DNA from: Fredricksoniimonas sp964643325
Lineage (GTDB): Bacteria; Omnitrophota; Gorgyraeia; Zapsychrales; Fredricksoniimonadaceae
Assembly: GCA_964643325.1 (NCBI GenBank)
Contig: CAZXSE010000009.1
Span: forward strand, 1-52,591
Length of the DNA: 52,591 bases
Direction of reading: 5' to 3'
Under the pieces are notes generated by a model that saw only the letters and a list, made by a program, of their open reading frames with translations, was not told where the DNA came from and did not search any database. The position numbers and the translations under genes are program-made. Positions 12,001-16,867 of this stretch are shown here, in pieces; within the stretch, counting starts at the first letter, position 1, and every line of letters starts with the position of its first letter.

Positions 12001-12072
12001 AAGTTCGCCGCGAGATTAAGGCGCCGGAGACTGGCGCGGGCGGTCGGCACCCCCGGGAAGCTGGTGTACTGA
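1..12072 (+). CDS. Giant multidomain protein (SecA-like ATPase, tandem 5'-nucleotidases, kinase-like and HExxH modules), 5' partial
   Basis: The frame is open to the left edge, so the N-terminus lies outside; the first start-like codon is a TTG at 10, and residues below count from it (4020 aa). Seen: a Walker A ADTGSGKS at 594-601, followed by helicase-like motifs RARGETI (1078-1084) and QFSDRIRG (1107-1114), resembling SecA/SF2 ATPases. A proline-rich linker and hydrophobic segment (about 1518-1535) come next, then a Ser/Asn/Val/Arg low-complexity stretch (about 1580-1940). Two cytosolic 5'-nucleotidase (NT5C1-type, PF06189) copies lie at about 1958-2355 and 2373-2751. A kinase-like module has K3051, E3068, DPKPQN at 3169-3174 and IDLD at 3187-3190. 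HELLH is at 3383-3387, then 37-residue Pro/Lys repeats, an acidic tail and a C-terminal hydrophobic segment followed by RLRRRR. Membrane association is inferred. Overall function is unknown. The 3' end overlaps the convergent gene by 57 bp. Confidence 0.85.
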   Translation, partial: ANALTGPPKLVSSGLKLPSGYPSALALLDPRPYVQPSAAATVVAQIAALPEKDFVEIFESSDPAKLADRTKIVNNFNEFKDAAEASSKAAADRVKQNRNRLFILKQELGAIMDRAQTQIRQIEAYDKIASDPSQIGTDKAERAIAWLKAHPAAYDAAMGDDKSALGASFYAGSQAAKKTSDGAMIVNMDDPTWFNYYVKKFENEPVKFLRTLLMGRTKPLSADEKAAVAKILAKLAGNEEAVVEALKASIKDVPAVAERADMVTEILTLAVGAANVAAVLARVAADGANISNGPDLAVKNVPAAVVKMIGRYNAGEIDKDKLVAYLEKWGYGLNDAGRVVYLNAADALKAAGAASANDEEMARKIKIQKQVQRYRDGKITVEQLHNYLKLMAGQETVTPEAQAARDEKIYPWQSAAYVKQAAEERARELAAPAPEVVEAAPIKAPNFDDQNIIDENSGNGFASDTDTGLMPDAAAPAATPIVPAAPLAPAIPLIGKASQVLAPVGEVSEKTMGPVYDGLARAFKFAPLKFTASDASQKVDPKDWEEVIKSILGGYDKRLKGEAHSDSQREMITTLIKDSGVLARIVAKEQAPVMFQADTGSGKSVLVPLVIAATTGKKVVSLENNEGQIRQNFEAMKELADEVMRQHPEIRLRVAAFTRSNDPVVDATRFRELMADNEVVLVQDIDVKSMVGEAFEDLQVKKTYQQALADAVFYEGEFIERAPLNVTGQGDRNVKAEVVAGVRKMQELLGDDVNDIVVREEKDVSRKDALGGKEKVFVPHSETAVAKVIAYYNEELNPGITVNNIEELRGREGGKELIAYMQAYIEALASARAQRIAKPVGSKEVGLADHYGQINSGVRPQDDLIAVANALALDKYLKASNYRNHEATTETFLSQHTGIQVNDMDVVKWARKMGGQVILASGSVTDRIEQEAASLFGIVSVPNEANRSRRNEANSKNSFSGREGHAITREDQFSVIMQEEMAGSLQDAVVATKGNVIIGHALMGEDSYEDTSFDRFVQDIIPAAENLGRQVIILESDGRDLIIEDMNAGLTSARVFESKKELNDLLKENSGRYIVIASRSRARGETIYATRDDRLYIYADTMTPRHTIEQFSDRIRGLSVRDTGTGRFKTDFTKTVFKKLVVVIPRGQEKVTYPEYVRLTEDNQRRVGRESAFESRQNYIENFKQTYIYELIEREVEAGNVAAVEELRRIARQLAEQDDIMRHQNIEGRVTNTKEYLEEAFFRMLLTLREVLDPQAPVSKLLSKKVLEDIAKDIFAYDRRGDTGAPSRDMRLIDVRTPMDLWAAINKDVDLPVYTAGYKAGTMALVRNITARAKEGTAIVNLQERISMNSVDGTKLLSVENNSTQAASLQYKGRTVGSLEPGQVFNATNGKVYYKNDPNTVVAEIDIKKLVPEVEAKAVAKSGFWATWNNFRKHNAAASKAKQQKTPLERAPKGDEKALPVAPGANGPVLPNMPLPPTPPTPPAPNPLPPANPGPGNTNIPGGGSGMPGFVILGGLGTSMPPTLVLALAAIGLAYVVLKDQRRFESMVQFAKKFLRSMHGDGGRRAYPGLSSKASGYAMDSEEESKVVIIRNSNANVNVSVNTSNERESIESVSMNASTVANGASRTVQAQVKKVVVEQGDEQATLLAAGSTANRRAQGARSMIARIRSMAAVTVDKYRRSVRTLFGTEIENVQTGVSASRLADVNSNATVVRKWSAKLAVQEVCLVNVSRDLGKQSWIMTNARQQARAWIKGASKIATAVVRMFAGVSSSDRKARSVSVSGLAAGSVKESETDGSVPGVTTAKNAKRIYARGVARGVRGVWRLRTLNTRTPAVSVGMQGAQRVIAGNENRSARKRPLGLPQGRMSTGSISVTARTEAPEVCRSAREGSTAGEGVSAAYLDNNSDITDLGSSNLKSRTNTLTGNSRGRNGQDSKASSALVPVLAVAPSSALRTQTSNICREAAAYIISLGRPKAAQQYADMADAIDKAFAAWYKENGSQAPPDQYTPMAWVRVDGEIEVHEAFKYLNEKDADFIIGHEQAHQQYPHIKDEKEICAAHVIAPLVIGVSAGLLFDHTESRAAREELGDREFREYQKANEQVPFAPGKLFGFIRKLSNINKVIPNAVEIVLFSRDNSDTGVRVALSCAHYGLDISSFRFTGGKSPAGFLDAFGVSIYFSRRADTVKDALALGIPATQVIDGVGRYENDTPDLRIAFDFDGVIIDDEAEVLYLKEGLAKVYKHEKENVRLPHNPGFIKTFFKGISVLQARDHYRLAQNPDAAPVIRAALITARGTQNIRRVLTTLNDANILVDEAAFLNGGAKAPVFEVFKPHMIIDDQKRNFTNAPREALQVHLPVGIANIRPVPGYAGPARAMTIALCEEAAAYIRGLGYPEEAARFEQAAAGMREAFIAWNMSRGITVDVDSFRDTPIDEVSPEGVLMTHGVADLLDKTTHDFISAYEKTRQKYAHISDALEICAAHVIAPMVVIVSSSLLFDQSEGNGILKNDGEDAFREYQQERCEECFAPGRLFEFVQKLLSVNKVIPNAVEIVLFSRDDSDTVARLALSCQHYGIDAKLQFTRGASPVKYINAYRAALYFAVHEATMMEALERGLPAGQVVSGTGRYSDDTDELRIAFDCDGILGNEMLARDLEPIKNFFKGISVLQARDHQRLARDPQATPAIRAALLTPRDPEKMRQATMMLQVWGVRVDEAMFLVGRAKAPVLNAFRPHMVVNDLPNDRYGQSGEALWVHVPGIRIDRVQANRVAAEDLNIAKGKGIVSHDFANKDLRKAEKVWIYGQQQVFVGGDTPYTDARGEEAASMEAALDIIDDVDTDLAWIARHQINFILVRPPSSVDFLLSFFDRESYQAIHSGLTRRAIYIPHGLYVSLKDQPRKLAALLAHDIFEIMFWYRSYAADKMHSGQKESFEPISAYKNNVDRRMWSVNKHYEAEALERKILGEPQDKPASGVDEHIDGMISHYYERFGYKPSEQQAMELIGGIFRYNKPMLEQYLAEVLGVTSIEILSILENYEIGSGALKRVFRLALATSMGYQVLGLRFIKNEEIDLNVSNQKIVRQEVRFFNMLHQVDHELAIQVRQYHPMEDFFQGVAMDQKVYFNELARSLGVMGCTFGEFVHGLTLEKVEPQHQVSVYRKSVELMAKTWATVRSADGKTGFMIDDPKPQNFIYSYRFNRVFFIDLDQAFYAGTHQFMDRVLAYLTDEERFPTGLDLLHKGRGRVWHEDNLQNVLVDGFVAAIGVDKTRELFRKFMVNLKISSPRGQLMCAALNGLDARYGEKPLARAGSYPGSVVKHNSFISIHRDRATQNIRRGLFYARQLLEDEYPDVNNLDLNALRIEAAQDRDLAAMDTENRTLYVDFEFALRAPEDQLRVVLMHELLHMLYPRNSETAIRRLTLWVLETRGLLKDHHDYMLRKDSGIVFERAWIDEVGAALPPGENNNKLPDVERKGLVRPLDAIRRWIFPLWGADTKGPVLRSDLKGQNEVPPTRELPKAPETERKGLVRPIDSVRRWIFPVGENKDKGPVKDRESKGPVQDRGNKSPVKENVKVPGNVPVDRKNPGDKDGVRAFPPKDRADKGPAKDNVKVPGNIPLDRKGPGEKDGTRVFPPKDRSSKGPVSEGIKVPGNIPLDRKGPGEKDGTRVFPPQDKAGRSKGVPPGRAYPRVPGKTPVDRPGTGDDASGRWIVPPNNKGQDVPAATREDQPPTSKPERGAGLPPSNRVIWVQPPQDNDEPFVPADETDLPPVVIADVPVGTDTRNIPESTTPLVPGKGPDVMEDLGDVVYEEPLTPEKADELQELVVPPAVVPAGAEDDLAEELTPFVPGEYEAVEPWTTEGSAYEQGAYDLGASSWEEPETEMTVKDNWPGDQTGFVSDGAEARPAQFEEAAAVALDHTPLDIHEAGDPWTTIIEELEALFIPVAEAAEIHPAEATGKEAYPLLPVHQPVSEPEIPVHNRRPAPLLPVLETLKDVLQALLENRSPAALLAFLWLVANTKFAARLRRRRLARAVGTPGKLVY
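5881..8260 (+). repeat. Tandem duplication of a 5'-nucleotidase unit inside the giant gene
   Basis: Two in-frame copies, about 5881-7070 and 7126-8260. Each starts with EAAAYI-x-x-LG helices and then has the landmarks of the cytosolic 5'-nucleotidase I family: LLFD, FAPG-LF, NKVIPNAVEIVLFSRD-SDT, FTxG-SP, LRIAFD, FFKGISVLQARDH and a C-terminal xPHM motif. Copy 1 keeps the IAFDFDGVIIDDEAE and IIDDQ segments. Copy 2 is shorter after IAFDCDG, lacking about 20 residues, and reads VVNDL where copy 1 has IIDDQ, so copy 2 may have lost catalysis. Family knowledge: these HAD-like enzymes dephosphorylate nucleoside monophosphates such as AMP. Confidence 0.85.
10366..10990 (+). repeat. In-frame Pro/Lys-rich coding repeats (153 bp pair and 111 bp triplet)
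   Basis: A module with the core RKGLVRP-x-D-x-x-RRWIFP appears twice, 153 bp apart (about 10369 and 10522). It is followed by three units of exactly 111 bp (37 codons) containing KVPGN-x-P-x-DRK-x-PG-x-KDG-x-R-x-FPP; equivalent Lys codons start at 10669, 10780 and 10891. The second and third units are more alike than the first, which suggests recent unit duplication. The region is charged and proline-rich, so it probably forms an extended spacer before the acidic tail. Confidence 0.85.
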
Positions 12073-12762
12073 GGCTTTGAGAAGTTTTGAGACGAGCCCG
12101 GGAGTTTTGCCGAGCCTGATGATCGCCGGATTTGTTGCCAGCGCCTGAAGATCATTCTTTTCCAGCGCGTCGCGCAACAGCGGATCCTCCAGCAACGCCC
12201 GGACCTCGGGCATCTCGAGCAGTTCCCTAATGTCCGCGTTGTTGTCCATGATATCACGACGGAAGCGCGCGGCCATGGAGCAGGAGTCGTTGAGGCATTG
12301 CTGTAATTCCTCCCGCGGGATGATCCCGGCTTGACGGAAAACAGGCCGCATCAGCCTGAACGCATGTGACGCCGTCACATCATCCGCAATATCTCCCAGA
12401 AAGAAACTCTTTAAAGGAAGCGCAACAGCCCCGGCCATCAGGGCAAGGCACAGGCCGCCCGTCCACAGCGCTTGCACGGCAGCGCCGCCGCAGCGATTTG
12501 GGATCGAGCGGGAAGCGGTTGCGGGCGTGCGGGGTTTAAGTTCCAATAGCAGATGTAGCAGCCAACCCAATAACAGCGGTCCGAGCAGGATGATCATGCC
12601 CGGGATCAGGAGGTTGCCTGTGCACTTATGCCAGATATATGCCAGCAGAAAAGAGGTTGCGGCGGATGCGGGGCCAATGAATGCCCGCGGCAGGCCCTGC
12701 CAGGCGCCCCATGCGGTAAAGGCCGGCACTGCGATCAGGATCAGCGTATCTGTGACTGTCAT
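12016..12762 (-). CDS. CvpA-like integral membrane protein
   Basis: A 248-residue protein starting MTVTDTLILI. The first about 130 residues hold four hydrophobic segments, including one rich in Gly/Ala near the start (AWGAWQGLPRAFIGPASAA), a layout reminiscent of the CvpA (colicin V production) family. The C-terminal half is soluble and Leu/Asp/Glu-rich (ELLEMPEVRALLEDPLLRDAL). The open frame extends upstream, but ATG 12762 is preferred because it begins 2 nt after the stop of the small membrane protein gene, implying one transcript. Its last 57 bp overlap the end of the giant gene tail to tail. Its role is not clear; the CvpA assignment is tentative. Confidence 0.7.
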   Translation of the reverse strand: MTVTDTLILIAVPAFTAWGAWQGLPRAFIGPASAATSFLLAYIWHKCTGNLLIPGMIILLGPLLLGWLLHLLLELKPRTPATASRSIPNRCGGAAVQALWTGGLCLALMAGAVALPLKSFFLGDIADDVTASHAFRLMRPVFRQAGIIPREELQQCLNDSCSMAARFRRDIMDNNADIRELLEMPEVRALLEDPLLRDALEKNDLQALATNPAIIRLGKTPGLVSKLLKASVHQLPGGADRPRQSPAP

Positions 12763-12764
12763 GG

Positions 12765-12962
12765 CTATTCGGGAAGGTTGCGGATAACAAGAAAATAAAA
12801 AGCGGTCATTAAAATGAACACGCTCAATGGAATGATCAAGGTTGCGAACACAGGCCATGGATAGGGCGTGAATTTGAAGAAACGCCTGGCTGCCTTGGCC
12901 TGCATGGCCTGGTATTGCTGGTAGGGGATCTTTTCATTCTTTGACTTGCCTGATCTTGCCAT
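12765..12962 (-). CDS. Small single-span membrane protein
   Basis: A 65-residue protein: a basic N-terminal half (MARSGKSKNEK, AARRFFKF) and one strong transmembrane segment (about residues 40-60, ATLIIPLSVFILMTAFYFLVI). No family is recognised. It sits 2 nt upstream of the CvpA-like gene and is first in that minus-strand pair. A perfect TATAAT lies just 6 nt before its ATG, so the mRNA may be leaderless. Confidence 0.65.
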   Translation of the reverse strand: MARSGKSKNEKIPYQQYQAMQAKAARRFFKFTPYPWPVFATLIIPLSVFILMTAFYFLVIRNLPE

Positions 12963-12968
12963 AACGGG

Positions 12969-12974
12969 ATTATA
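12969..12974 (-). promoter_or_regulatory. -10 box TATAAT upstream of the small membrane protein
   Basis: Read on the minus strand the hexamer is a perfect TATAAT. No good -35 hexamer is found 16-18 bp upstream. A start about 7 nt downstream would fall on the A of ATG 12962, giving a leaderless transcript for the two minus-strand genes. Confidence 0.5.
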
Positions 12975-13026
12975 GCGGTAAAAAGTCCGGAAAGTAGAGA
13001 AATATTCACTTTTTTTCTTGCTTCTA

Positions 13027-13055
13027 TTGGCAGGGAAACGTTTTCGTGCTATACT
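13027..13055 (+). promoter_or_regulatory. Sigma70-like promoter
   Basis: TTGGCA, 17 bp, TATACT. Transcription would start near 13062, about 240 nt ahead of the first PilZ gene, so it drives either a long leader or a separate non-coding RNA. Confidence 0.5.
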
Positions 13056-13269
13056 TGCAGTGGTTTCGGGGATAATCTGTGGAATGTAACTCTATTGACC
13101 GGTTGGTCTTACATCAATCGGCATGCATGCGAAGAAAAGGTGTTGTTTTGGCGGCTTTTTTAATGGATCTCAAGAAATAAGCATGAGGGCGCGTTATCAG
13201 CAAGGATCGCAAGGGGTTGTATAAACTATTGGTATTTCTCAGATTAAGCAGAAAAAGAATAAAAAGCTC

Positions 13270-13297
13270 TTGATAACCATATAACAGATAGTAGAAT
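13270..13297 (+). promoter_or_regulatory. Promoter abutting the first PilZ gene
   Basis: TTGATA, 16 bp, TAGAAT. The -10 box ends 6 nt before ATG 13304, and there is no Shine-Dalgarno sequence, so a leaderless mRNA is likely if this promoter is used. Confidence 0.45.
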
Positions 13298-13303
13298 AAA
13301 AAT

Positions 13304-13657
13304 ATGGATAACTACGAAAACAAAAGAAAATCCAGGCGCTTTGACTGTTATGTCCCTGTTGACGGGAAAGACGGCGCTTCTTTTGCGAGCACCAGGACCA
13401 TTGATATCAGCCGCGACGGGATCGGGTTCCTTTCCGATCACGCGATCCCGCTGAACGAAAAGATCGCCATTGAACTTGCGCTCAAGCCCGACGCCGAGCC
13501 CGTCCTTGTGATCGGCGAGGTCAAGTGGGTCCGCAAGAACGCGAACACGTCGAAATACCGCATCGGCCTGACATTTTCTGATGTGATCGACGGGTCCCGT
13601 GATGATATTGATAGTACGCTTAACGACAGGTTCTTGCACCGGGAAATGAGCAGATGA
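13304..13657 (+). CDS. PilZ-domain protein 1
   Basis: A 117-residue single-domain protein. The c-di-GMP-binding signature is visible: an RxxxR motif at R8-R12 (RKSRR) followed by DISRDGIGF (D-x-S-x-x-G), then the beta-barrel pattern ending in GEVKWVRKN and YRIGLTF. PilZ proteins bind c-di-GMP and alter motility, secretion or polysaccharide synthesis by contacting partners; the partner here is unknown. A second PilZ gene starts 16 nt downstream, so the two are very probably co-transcribed. Confidence 0.85.
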   Translation: MDNYENKRKSRRFDCYVPVDGKDGASFASTRTIDISRDGIGFLSDHAIPLNEKIAIELALKPDAEPVLVIGEVKWVRKNANTSKYRIGLTFSDVIDGSRDDIDSTLNDRFLHREMSR

Positions 13658-13673
13658 AAAAGGGGGCAATATA

Positions 13674-14048
13674 ATGGACTTTTCAGGCGCGCCCGGACAA
13701 CACGACGACCAGGGGGAGCGCAGGATGTTCGAGCGCTTCAGCGCTCAATTGCCGACGAAGTTCAAGGATTCCGACGCCGCATACGGGTCGGATGTTTTTT
13801 TGCGTGATTTTTCCGCGTCGGGGGCCCGCCTGCACACACGCGAGCGGTTCTTCATCGATGACATGCTTTCCCTGCAGCTTGACATTCCCGACGGGCATGA
13901 CCCGCTGCCGATCAACGGCCGCGTCCGCTGGATCAAGCCGCGCACAGCGTCGATGTACGAGGTCGGGGTCGAGTTCCACAAGATCCAGCTGATGAAGATG
14001 CACCGGCTGGTGAAATTCGCGTGCGAGGTCGAAGAGACCGCGTCGTGA
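13674..14048 (+). CDS. PilZ-domain protein 2
   Basis: A 124-residue PilZ protein with RxxxR in GERRMFERF and DFSASGARL (D-x-S-x-x-G), followed by INGRVRWIKP and YEVGVEF. A purine-rich AAGGGGG lies about 8 nt before ATG 13674. It differs clearly from PilZ 1 outside the motifs, so the pair is an old duplication or two separate recruits rather than a recent tandem copy. It is the last gene before the promoter of the sugar operon. Confidence 0.85.
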   Translation: MDFSGAPGQHDDQGERRMFERFSAQLPTKFKDSDAAYGSDVFLRDFSASGARLHTRERFFIDDMLSLQLDIPDGHDPLPINGRVRWIKPRTASMYEVGVEFHKIQLMKMHRLVKFACEVEETAS

Positions 14049-14075
14049 TCTTTTTCCTCCAGCGTCATTTTTCCC

Positions 14076-14104
14076 TTGTCATTCACTCCCGGGCACGATA
14101 AAAT
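14076..14104 (+). promoter_or_regulatory. Promoter of the sugar phosphorylase/ABC operon
   Basis: TTGTCA, 17 bp, TAAAAT, with a predicted leader of about 32 nt before ATG 14143. The -35 overlaps a TGTCAT hexamer (14077-14082) that also forms half of the inverted repeat in the promoter at 22261-22290, a possible shared regulator site. Confidence 0.6.
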
Positions 14105-14142
14105 CATCCTTCTTTGACGTACATTCTTTTGCCGGAGCGTGC

Positions 14143-16863
14143 ATGTCTGACGATAAATCTTTTGAGTTCCTTTCCGACGGGGTTTCCTTCCGTTGCCCTG
14201 CCGCCGACGACCGGCTGGTCTATGCGCCGCTGTGCGGCATCGACGGCGATGCGATCAAGTCTGCGATCACCCCGTATCTCTCCGGCGACATCAAGATCGA
14301 TAAAGGCCACTACCTGACCAAGCCTGTTTCGCGCGAAGACTTGCGCATGCCGGTACGTAATTTTTTTGCGTACGTTGATGGCCGGGGCGTCATGGCGGTC
14401 GCGGCGCAAGGCCGGGGCGAGCGGGCTTCCGTCGAGATCGGGCCTTTGTGGCATCAGCTGACGCGCACCTCCGATGCGTTCGGCCTGGAGATCAGTGTGG
14501 TCACGTTCGTGCCGGTCTCGGGCGAGAACATGGAATTGACGCGTTTTTCGGTGCGCAACATTTCTCAGGCCCCGGTCGCGTTCACGCCGACCGCCGCTGT
14601 TCCCATCTTTGCCCGGTCCCTTGCCAACAAGCATGATCACGAGCACGTCACGGCATTGCTCAACCGCATTGAACAGACCCCCTGGGGTGTCGTTGTCGAG
14701 CCGACCATGAGGTTCAATGAGGAAGGGCATAAGGTCTGTTCGGACGTGTATTTTGTTTTTGGCACCGAAGGCGATGGCGCGCGGCCGCAAGGGACGTTCC
14801 CCACATGTGAGAGCTTCTTCGGCGGGGAAGGCGATGCGGGCCATCCGCGCGCGGTCCTGGCCAATGAGGCGCCGCGCATGCTTTCCGATATTGAACGGCA
14901 CGGGCAGGAGGCCATGGGCGCTCTGCGTTTTGCGCCGGCGACGCTTAAGCCCGGCGAGCGCCGTGACTATATCATGGCCATCGGCATCGACGGGGCGAGG
15001 GACCAGTGCATTGCCCTTTACAGGCGTTTTGATACGACGGCGAAGTTCGAGACCGCGCTTGCGGCGAACGCCGCGTTCTGGAAGGACAAGACCTCCGCCA
15101 TCACGTTCTTTAACGATGACCCGTCGTTCACCGCGTGGATGCGCTGGGTCACGCTGCAGCCGGTGTTGCGGCGGATCTTCGGCTGTTCGTTCCTGCCGGA
15201 CCATGATTATGGCAAGGGCGGCAAGGGCTGGCGCGATATCTGGCAGGATTTGTTGTCGCTGATCCTGATCGAACCCGCTCAGGTGCGTGAGGCGCTCCTT
15301 AATAATTTTGCGGGCGTGCGCATCGACGGGTCGAACGCCACGATCATCGGGCAGAAGCCCGGCGAGTTCATCGCGGACCGCAACGCGATCACGCGCGTGT
15401 GGATGGACCATGGCGCATGGCCTTTCCTGACCGCGCTCTTTTATATCGAACAGACGGGCGATGACGCCATCCTTTTTGAGCCGATGCCTTATTTCTGCGA
15501 TCCGCAGATGTCGCGCACGTTCGAACGCAACGCGGCCTGGACATCTTCCTACGGCAATGAGGTCAAGGACACCTCAGGCAAGGTCTATCAGGGGACGGTG
15601 CTGGAGCATATCCTCGTCCAGCATCTGGTGCAGTTTTACAATGTGGGCGAGCATAATATCACGCGGCTTGAGAGCGCGGACTGGAATGACGGGATGGATA
15701 TGGCGTTCCGCCGGGGAGAGAGCGTGGCGTTCATGGCGTTCTATGGCGGCAATTTCATCGCCGTAGCGCGGCTGCTTGAACGCCTGGCGGCCGCGAACAA
15801 GGCGGCCACGGTCACCGTGGCGCGGGAGCTTATGTTGCTGCTGGACACTCTTGGCAAGGCCGTTGATTACGACGACGCCGCGGCCAAGCGCGCGCGATTG
15901 TTCGATGAGTATTTTCCGGCGGTGCAGCCCGAAGTCTCGGGCGAGACCGTCGCGGTGGATATCGGCCGCCTGGCCGCGGACCTGCGCAAGAAGGGCGAAT
16001 GGGTCCTGGCGCACATCCGCCGCAACGAACGGGTGTCCGCCGAGGTCGGCGGTGAACAGTTCACCTGGTTCAACGGATATTATGATAATAACGGCGAGCG
16101 TGTTGAGGGCCTGAAGTCGGGCGTCCTTCGCATGACCCTGACGGGCCAGGTGTTCCCCCTGCTTTACGGCGCCGCGACGGACGACGAGGCGCGCGCGACG
16201 GTCGCGGCTGTCAGGAAATTCCTGCGGGACGCGAAGCTCGGCGGTTACCGGTTGAATACGGATTTCGGCGTACGTCATGACCTGGCGCTCGGGCGCGCCT
16301 TCGGGTTCGCTTTCGGCACCAAGGAGAACGGCGCGGTCTTCAGTCATATGTGCGTGATGTACGCGTATGCGCTTTATGCCCGGGGGTTGGCGCGCGACGG
16401 GCATGACGTCCTGCGTTCGCTGTACACGATGAGCATGGATACCGGCCGCGCGCGGATCTATCCCGGGATCCCTGAATATTTTGATGCCGCGGGCCGCGGG
16501 ATGTATCCTTTCTTGACGGGATCCGCGAGTTGGTATGTGTTGACCCTCCTGACGCAGGCCTATGGCGTGCGCGGCGAGGCGGGCGATCTTTTGCTGGCGC
16601 CGCAGCTGGTGCGCGAAGAGTTCGGGCCGGACGGACGGGCCGGGGCTGTATTTAATTTTGCGGGGCGCAGGCTGGCCGTGACCTATGTCAACGCGGGCAG
16701 GCTGGACGCGGGGGAATATGATATCCGGGAAGTTTCCGCGGCAGGCACGGCCTTGTGCCTGACCCGCGCAGGCAAAGGCAGGATGCGCATCGCGCGTTCC
16801 TGCATCCAGGGCCTGGCCGACGGCACCGAGATCCGGGTCGTGCTGGATGCGGCGGGCGGATGA
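14143..16863 (+). CDS. GH94-type glycoside phosphorylase (cellobiose phosphorylase-like)
   Basis: A 906-residue protein. The N-terminal about 300 residues form a beta-sandwich-like region; the catalytic part has GWRDIWQDLL (362-371), AGVRIDG, ADRNAITRVWMDHG and DWNDGMD (513-519), the Asp-bearing motif that supplies the general acid in GH94. Family members reversibly phosphorolyse beta-linked gluco-oligosaccharides to a sugar 1-phosphate. The substrate cannot be read from sequence; cellobiose, laminaribiose or beta-1,2-gluco-oligosaccharides are possible. It has no signal peptide, so it acts in the cytoplasm on sugar delivered by the ABC importer encoded 4 nt downstream. Confidence 0.85.
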   Translation: MSDDKSFEFLSDGVSFRCPAADDRLVYAPLCGIDGDAIKSAITPYLSGDIKIDKGHYLTKPVSREDLRMPVRNFFAYVDGRGVMAVAAQGRGERASVEIGPLWHQLTRTSDAFGLEISVVTFVPVSGENMELTRFSVRNISQAPVAFTPTAAVPIFARSLANKHDHEHVTALLNRIEQTPWGVVVEPTMRFNEEGHKVCSDVYFVFGTEGDGARPQGTFPTCESFFGGEGDAGHPRAVLANEAPRMLSDIERHGQEAMGALRFAPATLKPGERRDYIMAIGIDGARDQCIALYRRFDTTAKFETALAANAAFWKDKTSAITFFNDDPSFTAWMRWVTLQPVLRRIFGCSFLPDHDYGKGGKGWRDIWQDLLSLILIEPAQVREALLNNFAGVRIDGSNATIIGQKPGEFIADRNAITRVWMDHGAWPFLTALFYIEQTGDDAILFEPMPYFCDPQMSRTFERNAAWTSSYGNEVKDTSGKVYQGTVLEHILVQHLVQFYNVGEHNITRLESADWNDGMDMAFRRGESVAFMAFYGGNFIAVARLLERLAAANKAATVTVARELMLLLDTLGKAVDYDDAAAKRARLFDEYFPAVQPEVSGETVAVDIGRLAADLRKKGEWVLAHIRRNERVSAEVGGEQFTWFNGYYDNNGERVEGLKSGVLRMTLTGQVFPLLYGAATDDEARATVAAVRKFLRDAKLGGYRLNTDFGVRHDLALGRAFGFAFGTKENGAVFSHMCVMYAYALYARGLARDGHDVLRSLYTMSMDTGRARIYPGIPEYFDAAGRGMYPFLTGSASWYVLTLLTQAYGVRGEAGDLLLAPQLVREEFGPDGRAGAVFNFAGRRLAVTYVNAGRLDAGEYDIREVSAAGTALCLTRAGKGRMRIARSCIQGLADGTEIRVVLDAAGG

Positions 16864-16867
16864 TCCC

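Larger units (their letters stand above)
12963..13303. other. 341 bp non-coding gap between divergent genes
   Basis: No ORF with coding character is visible on either strand. The gap holds the minus-strand -10 box, a good plus-strand promoter at 13027-13055 and a second one at 13270-13297. Between them is only a short GACC/GGTC hairpin (about 13098-13109) and no recognisable riboswitch or tRNA. The first promoter would produce a leader of about 240 nt or an independent small RNA. Confidence 0.5.

Noticed and set aside
13098..13200. c-di-GMP riboswitch before the PilZ pair
   Set aside because: Only a 4 bp GACC/GGTC hairpin is present; conserved GEMM motifs were not seen.
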